Shown here piece after piece: positions 5,328 through 6,107 of a DNA stretch of 6,107 nt (position 1 is the first letter of the stretch; every line of letters starts with the position of its first letter). The notes under the pieces are model-generated. The model did not search any database, was not told where the DNA came from, and saw only the letters and a program-made list of their open reading frames with translations. The position numbers were made by a program, and so were the translations under genes. The stretch comes from Candidatus Latescibacterota bacterium (GTDB lineage: Bacteria > Latescibacterota > Latescibacteria > Latescibacterales > Latescibacteraceae). Location: the NCBI GenBank assembly GCA_018656855.1, contig JABHYP010000639.1:1-6107 (forward strand), read 5' to 3'.

Positions 5328-6107
5328 ATGAAGATGGGATCGTCACACTCTACAAAAATAAAAGTAGGGATTACATCTTTACTTGCCATTTTTATTATGT
5401 TTATCGGAATTCTGTGGGTTAAAGAATATAATCCGATGGCAAAAAAGAATATAATCACAATTGCCTTTAATGATGCGAAGGGAATTTCCGGAGGTGATCC
5501 TGTGTTTTTGTCCGGCATTAAAGTAGGAGAGGTAAGCAATGTCGATCTTGATAATAATAACAAGGCTTTAGTTGAAATATATGTTACGAAAAATATTCTT
5601 TTGCAGTCTGACTGTTTATTTACTGTAAAAGATATTGGACTTATGGGAGACAAAGCCCTCTTTATCAATCCCGGCGCCAGTGCAACCAAACTTGATACTA
5701 CGAAAATGCATGAAGGAACGGAAGGCTTCGACCTCAGTGATCTTATTACAAATGCCGGCATTGTTTTGCAGAAACTTAACAGGTTAAGCTCAAAAATTGA
5801 TAATGATCTCGATATAATAAAATTATCACAGTCCTTTGAGCAGACGTTTTATAAAATCCAGCAAGCAGTTGATATATATAAAGAAATTGCAAATAATAAC
5901 CGTGAACCAATAAAAAAATCCATCGAAAGCATAGGAAAAGCTTCTCAAGAAATGCAGCAGTTTGTTCGAAAGAACGATGAGAATTTTGAAAATGTACTTA
6001 AAAGCTTTGAAAAAACCTCTGAGAAAATATCACTTACTCTTGACAGTATTGAAAACATCTCGACAGTTATTGACACATTGTCCACTTATATGAAAGAAAA
6101 TGAGGGG
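5328..6107 (+). CDS. MCE/MlaD family lipid-transport protein (3' end outside window)
   Basis: The frame is open from the ATG at 5328 to the last base, giving 260 residues with no stop. Residues about 11-31 form one membrane helix (KVGITSLLAIFIMFIGILWV), with the rest predicted in the periplasm. Residues about 40-115 are the MCE domain: IITIAFNDAKGISGGDPVFLSGIKVGEVSNVDL, then the hydrophobic loop region and KDIGLMGDKALFINPG. From about 135 onward the chain is helical, coiled-coil-like and rich in K, E, S and N, as in long MCE proteins that form tunnels across the periplasm. Family members bind lipids and work with an MlaE permease and MlaF ATPase; neither is in the window. The second ATG at 5334 is an alternative start, since TGGA (5321-5324) is 9 bases before it but only 3 before 5328. 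The gene follows EIIB by 7 bases, so it is probably in the same operon. Confidence 0.88.
   Translation, partial: MKMGSSHSTKIKVGITSLLAIFIMFIGILWVKEYNPMAKKNIITIAFNDAKGISGGDPVFLSGIKVGEVSNVDLDNNNKALVEIYVTKNILLQSDCLFTVKDIGLMGDKALFINPGASATKLDTTKMHEGTEGFDLSDLITNAGIVLQKLNRLSSKIDNDLDIIKLSQSFEQTFYKIQQAVDIYKEIANNNREPIKKSIESIGKASQEMQQFVRKNDENFENVLKSFEKTSEKISLTLDSIENISTVIDTLSTYMKENEG

Noticed and set aside
5315..5761. A 148-codon minus-strand frame
   Set aside because: It is entirely antisense to the well-supported MCE gene, whose domain signatures are clear, and the translated protein resembles no family.

Overview
The window is about 6.1 kb of AT-rich DNA (roughly 37-38% G+C by eye). All convincing genes lie on the + strand. 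The gene set points to a Gram-negative, probably anaerobic or fermentative bacterium. An MCE/MlaD-type protein implies an outer membrane, a (R)-2-hydroxyacyl-CoA dehydratase-type activase C-terminus implies oxygen-sensitive Fe-S chemistry, and the hpf-hprK-EIIA(Man)-EIIB(Man) order resembles PTS regulatory clusters of deltaproteobacteria-like and FCB/candidate-phylum bacteria. I cannot place the organism more precisely from the sequence.

Layout. (1) Bases 1-1275 hold the 3' end of a large gene, open at the left edge, encoding the C-terminal part of a CoA-enzyme activase/dehydratase-component protein. (2) A short gap with a perfect AT-rich hairpin leads into a 72-codon, lysine-rich orphan gene (1373-1591), closed by a good rho-independent terminator (1607-1642). 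(3) Bases 1743-2801 encode a two-domain thiamine-related protein that starts at TTG: an N-terminal ThiD2-like (HMP-P kinase) domain and a C-terminal ThiE-like barrel that has lost most expected active-site residues. (4) Bases 2802-3105 are about 300 bases without a convincing gene. They carry a near-copy (21 of 23 bases) of a sequence that also lies upstream of the thiamine gene. (5) From 3106 to the right edge is a tightly packed operon: hpf (ribosome hibernation), hprK (HPr kinase/phosphorylase), mannose-family EIIA, mannose-family EIIB, and the 5' part of an MCE/MlaD-like gene that runs off the window.

How the genes may work together. HprK phosphorylates HPr, and EIIA/EIIB relay phosphate through conserved histidines (His9 and His14). 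No EI, HPr, IIC or IID gene is visible, so this may be a regulatory phosphorelay rather than a transporter, with missing partners possibly outside the window. Linkage of hpf to hprK suggests joint control of translation dormancy and carbon/energy sensing; that is inference. The MCE gene begins 7 bases after EIIB, so it is probably co-transcribed, tying an envelope lipid-transport protein to the same transcript.

Nothing here is clearly a wholly new system. The items most worth a second look are the degenerate ThiE domain behind an internally duplicated ThiD2 domain, the shared 23-base intergenic element, the orphan small gene with its bracketing hairpins, and the PTS-hibernation-MCE operon.
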